A stretch of DNA of 64,000 nucleotides from Clavelina lepadiformis (lineage: Eukaryota > Chordata > Ascidiacea > Aplousobranchia > Clavelinidae). Below are positions 1 to 14,000 of the stretch, piece after piece. The position numbers and the translations under genes are program-made. Position 1 is the first letter of the stretch. Each line of letters opens with the position of its first letter. A model generated the notes under the pieces. That model searched no databases. It was not told the DNA's origin and saw only the letters and a list, made by a program, of their open reading frames with translations. Location: positions 2,420,501 to 2,484,500 of the forward strand of contig NC_135247.1 in NCBI RefSeq assembly GCF_947623445.1, in the 5' to 3' direction.

Positions 1-3000
1 TTTTAACTTCCGAGTGGTGGCGATAATGAGCTTACCACTTAAAATTTTGTCAGGCAAAAAGTGACAAAATCGTTTTGTTTTTTATGTCAGGTGAACCATT
101 GTATGCCGTTTTTATTTAACAAAAGATATGTTCTTGAACGAACACTACGTTTAATTATTCTGCAGTGGAATTTGCTTTTTGAAATAATGCGAGATTGCGC
201 AAGAACGAAGTATATTTAGTACGTGACGCAAAACGGGCAAATTTCACGTTGAACATTCAATGTCAATTTTTGTAAATTTTCTTAATTTTAGGCAATTTTC
301 TTCAAGTGTGTTTGAACTCTTTGACCGAAATAACAATCCTTCCCTAAATTCATCTCAACGTAGTCGTAATTCTGTATTTTTTTTTGGAATAAAATTTAAT
401 TGCGTACTTTTGCTTAAAACGGTTTCAAAACATTAGCAGGGGCTTGTAGCAGACGTACTGTAGTTAAGTTTCATCAACAGTTTAATGTCGCAATAAAAAT
501 AAAGTTTGCAGGGTCTCGAATAAGTCGTTTAAAAAATCTCAAAGCAGACACTTCGGTGACACGCTTTAAATTTTAATAGCTGCAAACCGCTTCCTAGCAA
601 ATGTCGTAGAATAACCATATTAGGAGTTACCACACACTGTGGCTGCCGAAGCGTGCCATGCCTTTCAAATTACCTTTGTCCAATAATAAAGCAAAATAAT
701 AATCTGAAATTACAATGAACGAGGCGACGATAATTTCTCAACTGGCACGTTCGCTGCTGACATAAATCAAAGAATTTCGGCCAAGTTCAAAGTTAATTCA
801 AAGCCTTGGGTATTCGTTAAGACACGCTTGTGTGATGTTTATAAGAAAATTATTGTCAATTTCCGCGGACGATTTGGGTCGTTTCGGCAATTTTTTAAGG
901 TGTTCTATTTCTTGACGTAACGACAATTTCCCAAACAGGACTTTCTCCACTATCTTATCTCTTGTTATCAATAACATCACATAGCATTGAGACTTTTGCT
1001 TCGTCACAATCATATCTTCGTTAACGTATTGTTACGTCAAAAATAAATAAACAAAAAGGCGTTTTAGCAAAATATGCGTTCATTAAGCCCTAATTGGAAG
1101 GATTACATCATAACTAAGTGATTGGCCGTCTCTGTGCTCTAAAACGCCATTTTATTGTGATGTCACACACCCTGATAGTGACGAAACTATCTCGATGCCT
1201 AAGCGTGGTATATATCAAAGGAATGAAAATATATTGAAATTGACAACCAAGATAAAAAGAAGCGGACAAGTCCGTTTTATATAAAAGAGTCGTGTGACGC
1301 TTATGAAAACGTATTTGGTAGAAAAAGTAAAGCCCGCTTGCTTTGCTTTAGCCTTTTCGCAATTATTTGCGGCTTAAAAGAAAAAAATCACTCGCAAATA
1401 TAAGCAGGTTGATCGGTTAAACATGACATTGCCACAGACGTGTATGAGTTTCAGTTTAACCCAATTACCGAAGGCATTACGCGGGATAGATGAAAAACGC
1501 CGGCCCGGTTAAGATTGGCTTCAAGTAACTATACCTAATTGGCCGGAAACGTATAGTACAGGCTTAGTTGCTTTGCATAAGGTATAGGCCAGTTTGAGGC
1601 GATATTCAACTTAAAATCGATAGAAATTGAGTGCAGGGTAAAGTATTCAGCAAACACTCTCATCAAGTCAAGGTGAAACTGAATCATTTTCCGACGTCGC
1701 ATTTGAAGGCGCGTTAAATGCCCGGCTCAGAAATTTAGTTAGATTTTAGCCCGAGATAGGCAGATGTTTCAGGGCGATGGATGAAATATGGTGAACATCT
1801 TAAAAGGCATAATTTCGCGGTCTAATTAGCGTATAACAAGCAATTACGACGTAGGGTTTATAACTTCGCGCGGATCTATGTATATATAGGGCCAAAATAT
1901 GAGAAAAGTAGAATAAGACGTAGCCAAAGCTTTCGATACATGCTTGTCTGTTTCGTTTAAAAGCCGAGCTTTTGAAAATAACCAGTTCATCTTCGCACTT
2001 CACAGGCGAGATTTTTAACAAGAAAATTCCACTGTTGCCACCTTTATATGAGGCAATAACAGCCAACAACTGTTGCAAGAAAACGTGCATTTCGAAACGA
2101 CCCCGAAGACCAAAAGTCTTAAAGCACGCTGAGCGAAGAGCGTAAAGATTCAAGTTCTCAACTTTTATCCGGCACACGACTAAGGAAGTTTTTCAGTTGC
2201 AAATTAGCTTCGTCCATAGCGCATTAGCAAGCGTTTGAGGGATTTTGTTAATTGGATTATTGAAGACCAGTCTCAACCAATGATCTACTCGGTAAAGGCC
2301 ACGTGCGCTGCTCGAGCGCTTTTTTCATTATTGGTTTTTTTCATCGTGACGTCATATAACATCGAAGCCCGTTCCGGAGCACCTCGTTGGTGGTAAGCAT
2401 TTTACGTCATAATTACAATATACTTATTACGTATTAATTTACTGTTTATGCCACTATACTCTTAAATGTGCTTTACATTGCTGTTGTTATAATTGTAAAC
2501 GTTGTCCATTACGTAACCACGTTTTTTTAGTATTTTACAAGTATCGTCTTTAAATCCAGGATATTTGCAAAATCATGTATTTTTATTACCGTTAAAAAAG
2601 AAAAATCTGTGGGTAAATTTGACCTTCTATTGGCAACCTACGACTGTACGGAGTTGCAGCTGTCTTTACAGCAAGAGGTGTTGACCGAAGTTTGTTTAAT
2701 TAAATCTCGAACCCGCTGTAAAAATAGAATTTCAACAAAAAGCGATTTGATTCCTACGTCACGTGTCACGTTTATGCACACCTACGTGATATTTCGTTGA
2801 AATTACATGAAAAGCTTTGTCATGAAACGCGCGATTGTTTTTTTATGTTTCTTTTCATGTTAATCTACACAAGAACGTCTCGTTTTACGTGATTGTGTCA
2901 CAATAGACAAATTATGATGTCATAATAAAGATTGTTTACGTAATCCTATTTCACCTGGCTATAGCGTATGTTGCTTTAGTTTATTTTTATTACTTGACAA

Positions 3001-4984
3001 CCTCAAATTTGGTAAATCTCATTAAAGAAACTTTGCATGATTTTCGTTCACGACTTCCGCCAGCCTGGTCAGCACCACGGTATGCGGTACGGTATATCTA
3101 TTTAGACGGGCAAAATAATTTACCGTAGACTGCTATTGTCAGGTCACGGGCCGACATAATGTGTTTCGCTTTAAATGCCTTTATTTCTGCAGGAGAACGT
3201 GTAATTACGCCAGATATCTTAAGTGCCAGGAGTCGCCGAATTAGATATTTACTTATTAAAAACAGCCTACTGAAATACGCTCGTTTTTCACTCGACTAAA
3301 CCTAAAAAGAAAAGCCTAATTGCACGCTACTTTGTTAGCCTGGCTTACGAACACATATCGTTTGTTTAATTGGCGGAACCACGCTTGTAATTCCTAAGAA
3401 CTTTGTTGTACATTTACCACGAATTACTATACATCGAATGCCTTTAAAATGACGTTGGTGCTAATGTAACTGTTTAAAGTGGCATAGAGCTTCATTTTGT
3501 CCAAAGTACAGTTTGTAAATTTCGGATAAATCTAGCTAAAGTTTGCAAACGTTAGGTACACGTACAATTGTGGTGAGTCTCGCGTTTAAATGTTCGTTTT
3601 TCTCACAATTTGACCCCGGCAACAACAAGACATTTGCCTTGACATTGAAATCACATAACCCTGATTAATGCATCTCTTCTCTTTGAAAAGATGTTGTGTA
3701 AGCTTGCGATGAACCTTGCCGGCTTAGCAACTGTTCCGTGTAAATAAACTCGTTAGCACACTGCAAAGAATTTTCAAACGAAAGTGTCATTTGCCGCCAA
3801 CGTCACGTGATCAGCACAGCTTGACTGTTTTAACAAGGATCTATTATTGTGAGTTTATTGTCTCAAAGGCAACAGACACACACGTAGTTGTGAAGTTTAG
3901 CGCGTCCCTGGGCGAGGTGCGCTCCATTTATCTTCATTTTGCGGATGGGACATTTTTATTGAGGGAAAGCCAGAAGAAGCGGCGATAAGCTCATTCATTT
4001 TGATATCAGTATCGTGAGAATCGTCTGACGTCCGCTCGTTTATGGCATTTTATATCGACATTCACCAACAATGAGCGTTTGTCTTGAAAGCGTCTCGTCA
4101 TAATTGCAGACACTTTATTGAAATACTGAATTAGTTATTTATGACGTAACATTGCTATGTGTGGGTCACAACTGACTTTGTTAAAGTGACAGAATCGCCG
4201 GGGATGACTTTTGCGTTGAAAAATGTTTATTGGAAAGAATTCAGTTTTCTCAACTGTAGACTATTGAACAAGTCAAGTAATTTTAAAACGTTTTCAGCAA
4301 AATTACACTCAAACTCACTTATCAGCTTACAGCCACACTTTTCATGAACGCATCCCGAGTACAGGGCAATTTTACTTCCCGGTTATATCGTGCTATTACT
4401 TCTTATATCAGGTTACGTTGTGGTTAGCACCTCTGGGCAAATAAAAACAATTTCGCTTTTATACTTGCCGGAACAAAGCAGTTTTTGTTTAAAAAGATTT
4501 TTTACCCTAAACGTTCTGTTTCAGGGCAATCATGCATTTGCTCCAAGCTCATTCCTCAAACGAGTAAGTCGTGCCGCTAGGTGCTGCCTTAACAACCTAC
4601 ATAGCATGACGTTGTAAGCAATCTAATCCTTTTTTTGTGGTTGTAGCGTCCATTTTCCTTTTTGGTGCTGAACTTTCTTTATTTCTAACGACATAAATTT
4701 AATTTTGACGTATGTTAAAATCTTTTGTGTTGCGATGAAAACTCCTTATCCATTTTAACACCTCCTTTTCTGCTATATTACTTGCATATATAGCTTTCGT
4801 ACAATACAATCAAATGCTAATGCTTGATAGTTGAAAAAAGTAGTAACTTATGCAATAATATCAGTTTAAATTTTCTGATAAAACACCTTTTTGTAAATTT
4901 ACCTTAATCTAATTTGTTCAATAGTTTTGTTTAACCAAAATAAACTTTTCAGTCTGAATTGAACTTTAAATTTTCGTTTTATAG
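1..4984. other. Upstream non-coding region of WNT3
   Basis: About 5 kb with no recognisable gene. Short ORFs occur on both strands but none matches a family or has convincing exon borders. By comparison with vertebrate WNT3, the first coding exon (signal peptide) should lie upstream of 4985. A small segment at 4525-4563 has a good acceptor before it, a GTAAGT donor after it and the right phase, but it encodes no signal peptide. The promoter could not be placed. Confidence 0.5.
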
Positions 4985-7900
4985 GTCCCTGGCCATGGTA
5001 CCGCCAGATGGCGTGCTGAATGTCAAGTCAATAACTTGTAACAGTATTCCCGGTTTAGTCTCAAAGCAACACAGGTATTGTTCACACAATATTGAGCTAA
5101 TGCCAAGCATTGCCCGTGGAATTAAGCTCGGAATTGACCAGTGCAAGTATCAGCTAAAAAACCGCAGGTTTGTTTATTTTTTTCATGTTGTTTTTCATGT
5201 TATTTATTGTTTTAGTAACACACGACAGTTTCCGCTTCTTTCGGCAACGTTTATTTTGTAAAAGCGGAAGTGAAGTATAAACGAGAATGAAACCTTGCTC
5301 AAGATGTGATTGGAATTAGGTTGATATTCTATTTTAAAAATCGTCAAAAAGATTTCAAACCGTGAAAAAGCTTAAAATAAGCTCGCCTATATTTTTGAAG
5401 ATGAAAATCTTTTTGTAAAGTTTCTTCGTAATGACACTAACAAAATATCAGCAGAGTCTTAAACATCACAGTCCATGAAGAAAAATTAAAGATTGTGAAG
5501 TAATTTCACCAAAAAAAACTTAAAGCAATGAAGTGTTGGCTACAGCATAAGATTTGTGAACGTCGATAGCCAAATATTACAGGCGTAATACTAAATTCTC
5601 TACACAAGCTTTCGCAAGTATTCCTTAATAGATCTGATGAAGCGCACTGATGCTTGCAATAGCTTGTGTAGAGAAATTCAGAGGTAAAACTAACCCTGGA
5701 GCTTCATCCAATTTTCTGCCTTGTTATTGTACTAAGCTTATATATTGGTTGTACTGAGTTAACACGGTTCAGCCAGTATCAACTTTGTAGCCGCAATGCT
5801 ATAACAGACTCCAATGCTAAATGAAATGCTAAAATGAAGGCCACGCAGTAGTTGTTGACCAAGTTGTTTGGAAGGTGAAACGTAGGAGGAATAAGATTTG
5901 CTCGTTTTGCAAATGTGGTTTCAAATTGTAATTGTAAAATATGGAGCATATTATAAATTTTTTTAAATTTTACAATTTTGGTCAAGTTTCAACTAATGCA
6001 AAAAAAACGCTTTTTTGAGGATGTATTTGCTGTAAAATATCTGTCTTGGTCAAATTTGTTTCTTTTTTTGTTTACTTTTCGGCATTATTCAAGATTGTCT
6101 TTTTTAAAAAAGGTGGAATTGCAGCACTCTACCACTACGACGTTCTCGGCCAAACAGAAAGAAAGGTGTGTTTGGTCCTGTACTCGAAACAGGTGAGATG
6201 CTTATCTAAACTACGCGTGAAATCTGTGACTACCGATAGAGTCTTTTCCTTAATAATAAACCCGACCTACAGCAAATCAACAAGAAAACAAACCTTGAAA
6301 GAAATTGAAAACCCTTGACAAAATAATAAATTTTCAAATGTGTTTTTTCTTATCAAAGCATCGCCGGAAGCGGCCTTCGTTCATTCGATCGCAGCAGCCG
6401 GGGTCGCCCACGCTGTTGCTCGCGCATGCGCAGAAGGTTCGTTGACGTCTTGCGGATGCGACAAAAGATCAAGAGGTTATTTATAAATATCGCTGTTTTC
6501 AGTTTTTTTTTTTCGACTTAAAAAAGTAAGCAACAACATTTTCTGGAAAATACTCATATATAGGCGCCTACCGAAAAAACTTAGGATTACGTCAAAAAAC
6601 TTCAATATCGTTCTGTAGAATTGAAACGTGTGGCTTTTTCTGTTCAAAGCTTTGCTTAAAACATTTCTTCACCACAGTTGAAAAAGGAAATTGGCGATGG
6701 AGAGGTTGCAATGAAGATGTGGAGTTCGGGATTCAAGTCTCCCGCGAATTCGCGGACGCCCGAGACCAAGGCAACGACGGACGTGCAATTATGAATCGCC
6801 ATAACAACAAAGCAGGAAGGATGGTACGTCATAATATACCTTTATTGGCTCATAAAAACGCTATGATTTTAATCTAAATAGCTGTTTGCACCTGCGTATT
6901 TCGGATGCTGATTTAACCCACACCAATGCGACCGTAAATATCACTTTAACATAAGTGCAATCTCGCTAGCTCACCTGCCCAATTATGTTTTTTTCGATGA
7001 CTAAGATATTCGGGGGTGGTGATATAAAAGGAAATTTAATACCGCGTGAATAGCGGAACGGCTAGACCGCTGATTGAACATAAACATGATTTGACCAAGC
7101 GAGTGACTTTGTCCATCTATAACGTCACATCATGCAGGCTAATATCCATCAAATTTTTATCGTCTACTTCCGCTATTGATCAGAGAAACGAGAATATGCA
7201 AAAAGCGTGTCCTATAAAATGACGCAATTTAACCAAATTAAAGTACCGCATTTCCTTGAAAAACAATAAAATGGCGAAATATAAATACGGTTTTTAGCTG
7301 CGTGTGCGTTTACCACCACCACCACCTTTGCCAAACAGCTCGCGCTGATTAAGTTTCCTCAAGCCCTTAATACATTACGCGATTTATATCGTGGAGCTTT
7401 TCTATAACGTTACTGTACATACCTTTCTGAGTTTTAAATATTTTCACAACAAGCGTTGTAGCAAGAATCTAATCAATTTATGCTCATCGTAGGTTTTGCG
7501 CGACAAAATGCAGCTTAAATGCAAGTGCCATGGCTTATCTGGAAGCTGTGAGCTGCGAACATGTTGGTGGGCTCTTCCAGATTTCAACGAAGTTGGAAAG
7601 AAGTTGAAGAGGATGTATCTCGACGCGTCTGAGATGAAGGTGAAGCACCATCAAGAGGCAAGAGGTATCGTCGCTTCCCTGGTTCCAAAGTGAGCTTTAC
7701 TTCTGTTTGTTAGTGCCGATGAATCACTCGGCAGTGCAGACTCTGTACTATTTGTTATAAAGTCTTTTAAATGATTCTCGTTATTGTAGCGAATGATTTT
7801 GATTGAAAACATTTTATTCCAAATTTTTTGTCAAAGATTTCAGGAATTTCCACCGCCGCAAGAAACAGATCTCGTTTTCTTTAACAAATCTCTTAACTTC

Positions 7901-8119
7901 TGTAATAAAAATCCACGACTTGGAATCGAAGGCACGAAGGGGAGGTTGTGCAACGCGACATCTAGCGGTGTGGACGGTTGCGACTTATTATGCTGTGGTC
8001 GCGGCTATAACACAGCACAGAAAACTCGAATAGAAAGTTGCAGATGCGTTTTCGAATGGTGCTGCCACGTCGAGTGCGAACAGTGCGTCACTCCTTACGA
8101 AGAACACACGTGCAAATGA
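4985..8119 (+). CDS. WNT3: WNT3-type secreted ligand (5' exon not found)
   Basis: Secreted lipid-modified glycoprotein that binds Frizzled/LRP receptors. Exons read: 4985-5167, 6113-6192, 6359-6475, 6678-6823, 7493-7689, 7837-8119, all with consistent phases. The first begins with the SLA of the vertebrate WNT3 'WSLA' and runs on to [15 protein letters not shown]. Then come RRWNCS, FGPVL, the acylation-site motif [10 protein letters not shown] with CWW, and a Cys-rich C terminus ([23 protein letters not shown]) ending HTCK, as in WNT3. The read part is about 335 aa, against about 355 aa for the human protein, so only the signal-peptide exon is missing. The WNT3 assignment rests on SIPGLV.KQ near the N terminus, DLV before the final domain, and [13 protein letters not shown]. 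An N-glycosylation sequon follows RRW. The acceptor at 7836 was chosen over 7843 because only it keeps the frame. The next gene, GOSR2, lies 3 kb downstream on the same strand. Confidence 0.93.
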
Positions 8120-11088
8120 TGTCGAAGATGTCGTCATCTTCTTACACCCTGCATCGAGAATCATGCACCATAATCCGGTCCCGGAAAAGAGGATTGGAGA
8201 TGCGAATGAACTTGCCAGTTGATTGTATATTTTTTATAATGCGCGGGCGCTTATTTATATAATTTAAACGTTTTGTACAACTTTTTTCTATGTGTGCTGT
8301 TTGAGTGTTCCTTATTGAAAAAGGACTGTTGATAAAAACAGCAAAGGCTTATTCTTGTTGCAGATGACATTTCAATTTTTTATTAATAAGCATTATGTCT
8401 AATGGTTTAATTGTCAAAAATACGTTGGTAAAGCGAAAAATAGGAGTCTGTGCTTGTATAAACCAAGTTTCTCTCAAGAAATTCTCCACAACTTGACAAA
8501 GGAGATTCCCTTTCTTGATAAAACTTTCACTGAGTTTAAAACCAGTATTTGATTGATCAAAAAACGTCTTGAAATTTGACCTTCGTACAGTAAAATACAA
8601 AATAAGTAAAAAGTTTCTCTCTTGGCTGATTTTATATAATAATACTCCATAGAAAATAATCAAAATGTGAATGGATCGGAATTTGCTCGACGGTGTATAG
8701 CGTCTCGCTTGCCAGTGCTACCACAAACGCAAAGTCTATACGCAGCTTATTAGTGTATATACTCGATTATTGATAATAACTATTGAGGTGTGAGTCGGCT
8801 ACAACTTATTGGATGTCATCAAGCGGCAGGCGTGCCCAACCGCTACAACGCTAACCGCGGTTCGAGCAACAAGGTAGCATCACCTGGTTGAAGCACTTTT
8901 TAAAACAAATAAGCACTTTTAAGTTTAATGAATTTATGGCAGCATCGCCACGGTCACTTGTATTTTAGCGCCACTTTGCCGTGTTCCTCAACGTGAGACT
9001 ACCGCACTGCTGTAGGCCTACATGGGCATCTACCGTAAGTTGTGTCATTCACGTTCATCTGGAAATGAAAACACAGGCAGCAAAGTTGAGAATCGAACTC
9101 GGTACTTTTGAAACCCGAAAGATCAATAAAACGGAGACGCCATTTCGAACAAGCGCAAGCAACCAATAAAAATGTTGCTATTTTATTGTAATTATATAAA
9201 TAATTATAAATACCATAAAGTTGCAAACAACGTAACTAGCGTAGGAAACATAATTTTTTAACTTTGTGATACTTAAAGTGGACTTCTACTCTTCCCACGT
9301 CGTATCTAACTATAACTATATAATTATTATGATTTTTGAAAATCTTTACAATAAGATGTCTGTAACGTTTGTCTCCCTGTCCGCTAGAAAGAAGCAGGAC
9401 ATCACTTTTATTTGCTTAAAGCCTTGTTTTTTTTCTGTTTCACAATTCGCATTTCGTGTCTGTTGTTGTTCAGGCAGTGAAGTAAGCAGACGCTCTTTAG
9501 AGAAGTCTCTTCTTCTGATGATTGTCTGTACTTGGGCATATGTTCGTTTGCCAGTAAAATAAAGTTAGTGTCAGTCGTGGATAAGGAACGGTTTAACAAC
9601 TTATTAGAATATTCTTTAATATGCATCTTTCATACCCATTCCGTCTGCCAGGCACTGATGAATTCGCTACACATTGAAATAAAATTCCTGAATTATTATT
9701 ACTAGATTAATTGAACTGCGCTTTCAATTTTCTTTTGAAAAAGTAATCAGCCACATTTTGGCTAATTCACCGCTGTTGTGGACGCTTGAAATTAGTCAGC
9801 GCTTTTGATACGTCCGCTATAGGTACTTAGTTTTTGTCTGACTATTTGTTTCGGGCATTGTGACATAAAAATGCGGCATGACTCAGTGCAAGTTTTCTAA
9901 TCAAATACCTTGTATTTCCGATGAGTTTGTACATATTGTTTTCTTGTTTGTAAGTTAAGTTGTTAACCTTGTAAGTTTTCCTTGTTTTACAATTTCCAAG
10001 GTTTTTGGCCGGAAAATTTATGCTGAGTTATGCTAAGTTCTACGTCACAATACCTTGGAAAAATTTGGCAGCCGGGTAGTGTCAAAATCTGATGTTATAA
10101 ATTTAATTTTGATTGTGCCAGCACCTTGAATACCAGAATATTGTATATATCGGGGGTAGGTAAAAGACGGAATCTGTACGGACTTTCTGACTTGAACCAA
10201 TATGACATATAGCACAGTTAGAATATTGAATGTTAAGCACTGGCATATCGACCATTGAGCCAAATAGAAAAGTAAAGTTGAAAGTTTGGATAACGTCTTC
10301 ATAATAACAGCGTAAACTGTAAAGCTTATACTCAACAGTCAAACAAATACCTATAATAATTTATAAATAAGCTTAAACTTACAACCAACTAGGCCTATAG
10401 CCTTTTTCCTCAGCAGTCAACCGTATTTAGGCCTATAGGCTTCCAATCACAACTCTTATCTTGTCAGAAGGAATTGCAGAGTTCTCAGGAATTAATAGAA
10501 ATTCAGGACGAAGTGTTCAATATCCTGACTCGGCCAACTGCATTAGACTCTTGTATTAAAAAATATGTATGTACGTCAAAAATTTATATATATATGCCAA
10601 AATCCACAGTCCTAAAAATTTTGTTTGGTTTTTTGCTGTAAATCTCCAGCAGAAAGGCCTTAATTTGCAGTTTTGCACACCAACTTTTTCCTTGCTTTTT
10701 CAGTTTATTGTTACATGAAAGTACTTGGATTGGAAATTATGCTTTCGTGTAAAATGTTTATTGTAACATAACCTTTAAATTTTGAAAAGTAAAATATATT
10801 GCATTGACATGTTTGATAGATCATTAAAATATAGTGTTAACCGTTTTGCACAAGCATTGGTTAATTATAACTTAAGTAGAAGCAAAATGTAACAGCCAAG
10901 TTGAACTTGCCATCAAAGTTATCCCATTGCTCATTGGGGGCATCTGGTAGCTTTTTCTGGCATTCAATTTGTAGTGTAAGTCTTTAAGATTATATTGAAA
11001 TTGTTAATTCACTGGTTGTGTTGCATCTAAACTACAGAACTTAGTCTTGATTATTTACCTAAAATTAAATTGAAAAGGTATTAGAAGA
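8120..11088. other. Intergenic DNA between WNT3 and GOSR2
   Basis: Holds the WNT3 3' UTR and the GOSR2 promoter, neither delimited. Two short tRNA-like patches (about 8690-8750 and 9000-9165) suggest SINE remnants. Other ORFs here are short, lie on conflicting strands and match nothing recognised. Confidence 0.5.
9000..9165 (-). repeat. Possible tRNA-derived SINE remnant
   Basis: Read on the minus strand, an A-box-like stretch is followed by a B-box-like GAGTTCGATTCTC near 9085, the spacing expected of a pol III tRNA promoter, then a non-tRNA tail. Acceptor stem and target duplication were not found, so this is tentative. Confidence 0.3.
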
Positions 11089-14000
11089 ATGGAAACGTTG
11101 TATCACCAAACTAATCGGTAAGATTGCTGATTTACGTACATATGTTACTATTATTATTGTTTTTATTACTTTATTTTTACACTGATATTTGCCCGATTCA
11201 AAGCCCATTTCCATCTTTACTATGGCATTATAAATAAAAATGCTCACGTCAAGGTTTGTGTTCTCACATTTGTGCAGTTTTGCCAAATTGATTTACAACC
11301 ACAGTGGAAAGTGTGGCACATTCATGCTGATTTTCTTCATATTTTTGTCTATAGTTACAGACAATTCTGACAAATTTTGTTGTTTGAATGCTAATTTGTA
11401 ATAAGTAAACAGAGATTTGAGTCTTCAGTGCGTGACATCGCAACAAACTTTTTAACTCTGCATGCCTGTAAAGTGCTATACTTTACCGTCTGGGTAATAT
11501 GCATGCGAAATATGAATTTAATGCAAAAAATGATCATACATATCATAATAATTGTTTCAAATATAGAACTATTTCAAATCATGCGAATTTAGTTTTCAAA
11601 AATTCAAAAGGCAATGTTGATCATTATTAATTTTTATTTCTTGTTAATCCTCGACAGAATGATCAGTGATGTCCAAAGAAATCTGGGTCGACTAGAAACT
11701 GCCACTGGACATGAAGCTTTTGGTAATTAGGCCACGACATGCATTTGTTAAATCTTGTCTTTAATCAATGGCTTGAAGTTTGTGAAGTTGAATTATAAAA
11801 TAAATTTGTATAAAATGTCATTTTTGAGCCATTGTAAAGCCCAGTAATGTCCAGCAAAACATGAATCTAGAGTATATTTTCTTAAATCTTAGCCTAACCT
11901 GAAGTTATCATATATACTAAGGATGTGTCGCGAGAACGATTATTTAGGTTCGTGCAAATCCAAATTTCATAAAGGTCAACTTGAATGAACCCCGAATCTA
12001 TTCGTAACAGCACCAAATACCAAAGTTTTATCAAAAAGTTGCCAGATATTGCATGTGACGTGGTGTAATTGCTAAACATTAATGGCCAAATATATTGTCA
12101 GAAAATGATACGTAGCTTAAAAAATCTTCTAGCTTTGAGCTTCAATATTATACTGGTAGGTAGGTATGTTTGTAGTATTTAACCTATTAATTATTCTTTT
12201 TGTCTTTTTTAAAGATAAGTGGTTATTTAACATATTTCGAATCTTTTAAACTTGAATGCCTTCAACTTAAACAACTTGAAATCTGAACAATGTTTTAGAA
12301 AATATTCTGCCTGAGAAGCTAACTTTTACTTCGAACAAACTTAATCATCGAGGAATTGTTTATATTCATCACTTTTAAGTTGCATTTTTGCGTTGAAAAT
12401 GAATTTATGAGTGAAATTATCAGTATTTCCTTTGTTGAACTTCTCAAAATTTTAACAATGCGTCTGCTGTATTTCCATTATTGTTTATATTGGGCAGTTA
12501 GTCTAAGTTCCATTCGCTTAAACTGAAGTATAGGATTTTGATAATTGGCATGGATGTTGTTGGTATTTTGCAAACTGATTAATTCATTTTACGTTGACAC
12601 AAAACACCAATTCATCAGTTCTTTAGTGAGGCACCGGGAAAGTTAAATGCATTGGTTATATATTTTATAGGCCTAAGTGAGTTATTATCTCTGACAAAAA
12701 TCAAATAAAACTATTGAATTTTAAACGCTTCCAGCTATAGAGAATGCCGTTCACAGTCAACTGGAACAAATCAATGGGAACTGTGACCGACTTGAAGTTC
12801 TTGTAAATAAGGAACCACCTTCTCGAAGGCAAAATGCTCGGATGTAAGACACTATTCACATGTTTAGGAGCTTGATTGAAAATTTAGATTTTGCAACAGT
12901 TTATCTTAAACGCATTTGTATTTTACAAATTTTTGATGAAATCCTACGCTTACCTCGCCCTTTAAAAGATAGCAACAACGTTTAAACTCAAAATTGAATG
13001 TGGATAATTTTATGACAACAAAATCGAAATTAACTTGATTATTAAAGGCGGGTCGATCAAGTACGTTACGATGTCCAACACATTCAAAGTGCACTGAGGC
13101 AGTTCCAGCATCGACAGAGTGTTCGTGATCAGCAGAGAAAGGAACGAGATTTGTTGTTGAGGACTTCGTTTAAAACTAATGTAAGTCGAATTCTGTTGTG
13201 TAGTTACAAATATGCTGTTGAGTTCATAGAAATAACGTCAAGAGTAATACAGTAGTGAAATTGTTATTTAGGACGAAGAAAATACAACCATTGAAATTAA
13301 TTCTGATATGAACCACCATACAGGCCTATCAAATGCGCATAAAGGTTTGTGCAGTTATTCGTTAATCTAAAGTGAAAATTGATCTAACAGCATAGCTTGT
13401 ATGTTTGATATTTTTACGTCATTTTTCTGCATACTTCAGGCCTTGATGACATCATCAGTCATGGTTCAAGTGTGTTAGACAATCTTCGTTCTCAACGTGG
13501 CATGCTGAAGGCGAGTACACACACTTTTAAGTACTTTGTGTGTCAACATTACTCGTGTTTGTGTATTTTTTGCCTTTCACTCTACGGCTAAAAAATTGCA
13601 AAGAAATAGCGTGTTAAAAGAGATATATCCACATTCAGCAAAAAATAACTTCTTTTGGTAGTTATACATACCATCCACCGTTTGTACCAATGTAATTGGC
13701 ATCATCTTGCACGCTTTATACCATATATCTATACCAGGTTTTTCTTGTCCATCAATTCTTTACTTGCATTCCTGTTCAGCATATTTTTCCCTTAAATTGG
13801 TATTTTTTGTTGCTTGATATGTAATGTTTAAAACAGATTTTAACACTAAAATGAAAAAACTTCATTGTCACACATTGGTTTTGAAGTAAGATGTAACACT
13901 AAGAAAGTAACAGAGTTTTCCATAAAAAAAAAACAATTTTTCAAAGTCAGTAGGTCTGTCTGTCTGCCAGCAGTTAAAATTAATAGCAATTTATTTTAAA

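Noticed and set aside
1800-2177. 125-codon minus-strand ORF
   Set aside because: No domain, no supporting splice or promoter context; likely chance.
4343-4563. Candidate first coding exon(s) of WNT3
   Set aside because: Some segments have suitable splice sites and phase, but none encodes a start codon plus signal peptide in the right frame, so no exon 1 was called.
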